Source: Defluviitaleaceae bacterium
GTDB lineage: Bacteria; Bacillota; Clostridia; Lachnospirales; UBA5962
Reading direction: 5' to 3'
Assembly (NCBI GenBank): GCA_009780765.1
Contig: WQZK01000124.1
Coordinates: forward strand, 1-5,989
Length of the DNA: 5,989 nucleotides
Under the pieces are notes generated by a model. That model saw only the letters and a list, made by a program, of their open reading frames with translations, ran no database searches and was not told the origin of the DNA. Of the stretch, positions 5,482-5,989 are shown in pieces (position 1 is the first letter of the stretch; each line of letters starts with the position of its first letter). The translations under genes and the position numbers were made by a program.

Positions 5482-5967
5482 ATGGAAAATTTAGATTGTG
5501 GATTTACCAAAGGCAGTAAGTGGTTTAGGTATCGTGCCGCGGCTGTTATTATTGAAAATAGTAATGTTTTAGTTGTTGGAAATGAGGGGGTTGACTTTTT
5601 CTACTCTATTGGTGGCGGAGTACATCATGGAGAAACGGCAGAAGAAGCTGTACTTAGGGAAGTGTTCGAAGAAACTGGTGTAAGATATGAGATTGATAGG
5701 CTTTTGTATATTCATGAAAATTTATTTAAAGAGAATAATGTACCGAGCCTTAAAGGGCTTAGTTGTCATGAAATTTGTTTTTATTTTCTTATGAAGTCAA
5801 GAGGTTCGCAAGAATTAAATAGCAACAGTTATACTGAAGATGGAAAAGAATTTATGAAGTGGATACCTATTCATGAACTTAAAAATTATACAGTTTATCC
5901 TGCTTTTTTTGTAGATAAACTGCATAATATAACAAAAAACATTGAACATATTATTACAAGGAAATGA
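5482..5967 (+). CDS. Nudix family hydrolase, substrate unknown
   Basis: A 161-residue cytoplasmic enzyme. Nudix proteins cleave nucleoside diphosphates linked to another moiety, using metal held by the Nudix box. The box here is complete and fits GX5EX7REUXEEXGU: G45, E51, R59, E60, E63, E64, G66 and V67, within GGGVHHGETAEEAV and LREVFEETGV. It is preceded by the usual strand RYRAAAVIIENSNVLVVGNE (17-36) and followed by CHEICFYFLMK (95-105) and a C-terminal KWIPIHEL (126-133), so the fold appears intact. The protein resembles a common uncharacterised clostridial Nudix group rather than MutT, RppH or ADP-ribose pyrophosphatases of known specificity; nothing in the sequence fixes the substrate. 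It starts two bases after the prfB stop and is likely the last gene visible in that transcript. No terminator is seen in the 22 bases behind it. Confidence 0.93.
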   Translation: MENLDCGFTKGSKWFRYRAAAVIIENSNVLVVGNEGVDFFYSIGGGVHHGETAEEAVLREVFEETGVRYEIDRLLYIHENLFKENNVPSLKGLSCHEICFYFLMKSRGSQELNSNSYTEDGKEFMKWIPIHELKNYTVYPAFFVDKLHNITKNIEHIITRK

Positions 5968-5989
5968 TTTATTTTGTTTTGAAATTTGC

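Noticed and set aside
5964..5989. A further gene starting at ATG 5964, overlapping the Nudix stop as ATGA
   Set aside because: Only eight codons are visible before the window ends and the nearby AAGGA is too close to the ATG, so the call cannot be supported.

Overview
The window is an AT-rich, single-strand-oriented piece of a bacterial chromosome, and every supported gene reads on the + strand. Strong AAGGAG-type ribosome sites, a SecA of Bacillus/Clostridium length, a clostridial-type topoisomerase subunit A C-terminus and the family of the Nudix protein all point to a low-GC Firmicute, most likely a member of the Clostridia. This is an inference from protein character; no database search was possible.

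Layout. Bases 1-388 hold the 3' end of a type II topoisomerase subunit A gene (ParC/GyrA-like) that enters from the left edge. After a 113-base gap with a plausible extended -10 promoter comes a complete secA (502-3057). A small gene for a one-pass membrane protein with a DUF2500-like extracytoplasmic domain follows 15 bases later (3073-3474). A 135-base intergenic region carries two mutually exclusive small hairpins and then an extended -10 promoter. Next come an XRE/HTH-type regulator (3610-4104), an 83-residue protein that looks like a stand-alone divergent copy of that regulator's C-terminal domain (4106-4357), prfB for release factor 2 (4378-5479, needing a +1 programmed frameshift at CTT TGA C) and a Nudix hydrolase (5482-5967). 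The last four genes are packed 1, 20 and 2 bases apart and probably form one transcript.

How they fit together. In many Firmicutes prfB lies directly behind secA. Here a membrane-protein gene and a regulator/partner pair sit between them, and the only good promoter seen upstream of prfB is that of the regulator. RF2 may therefore be co-transcribed with an XRE regulator while also being autoregulated by its frameshift. The frameshift site keeps the slippery CTT TGA C, but its G-rich anti-SD-pairing element ends 5 bases before CTT rather than the 3 of the classic site.

Most of the window is core housekeeping sequence. No mobile element, CRISPR array, tRNA or rRNA was seen. The least-described parts are the XRE/stand-alone-domain pair and the DUF2500-like protein; no wholly new system can be claimed from this sequence alone.
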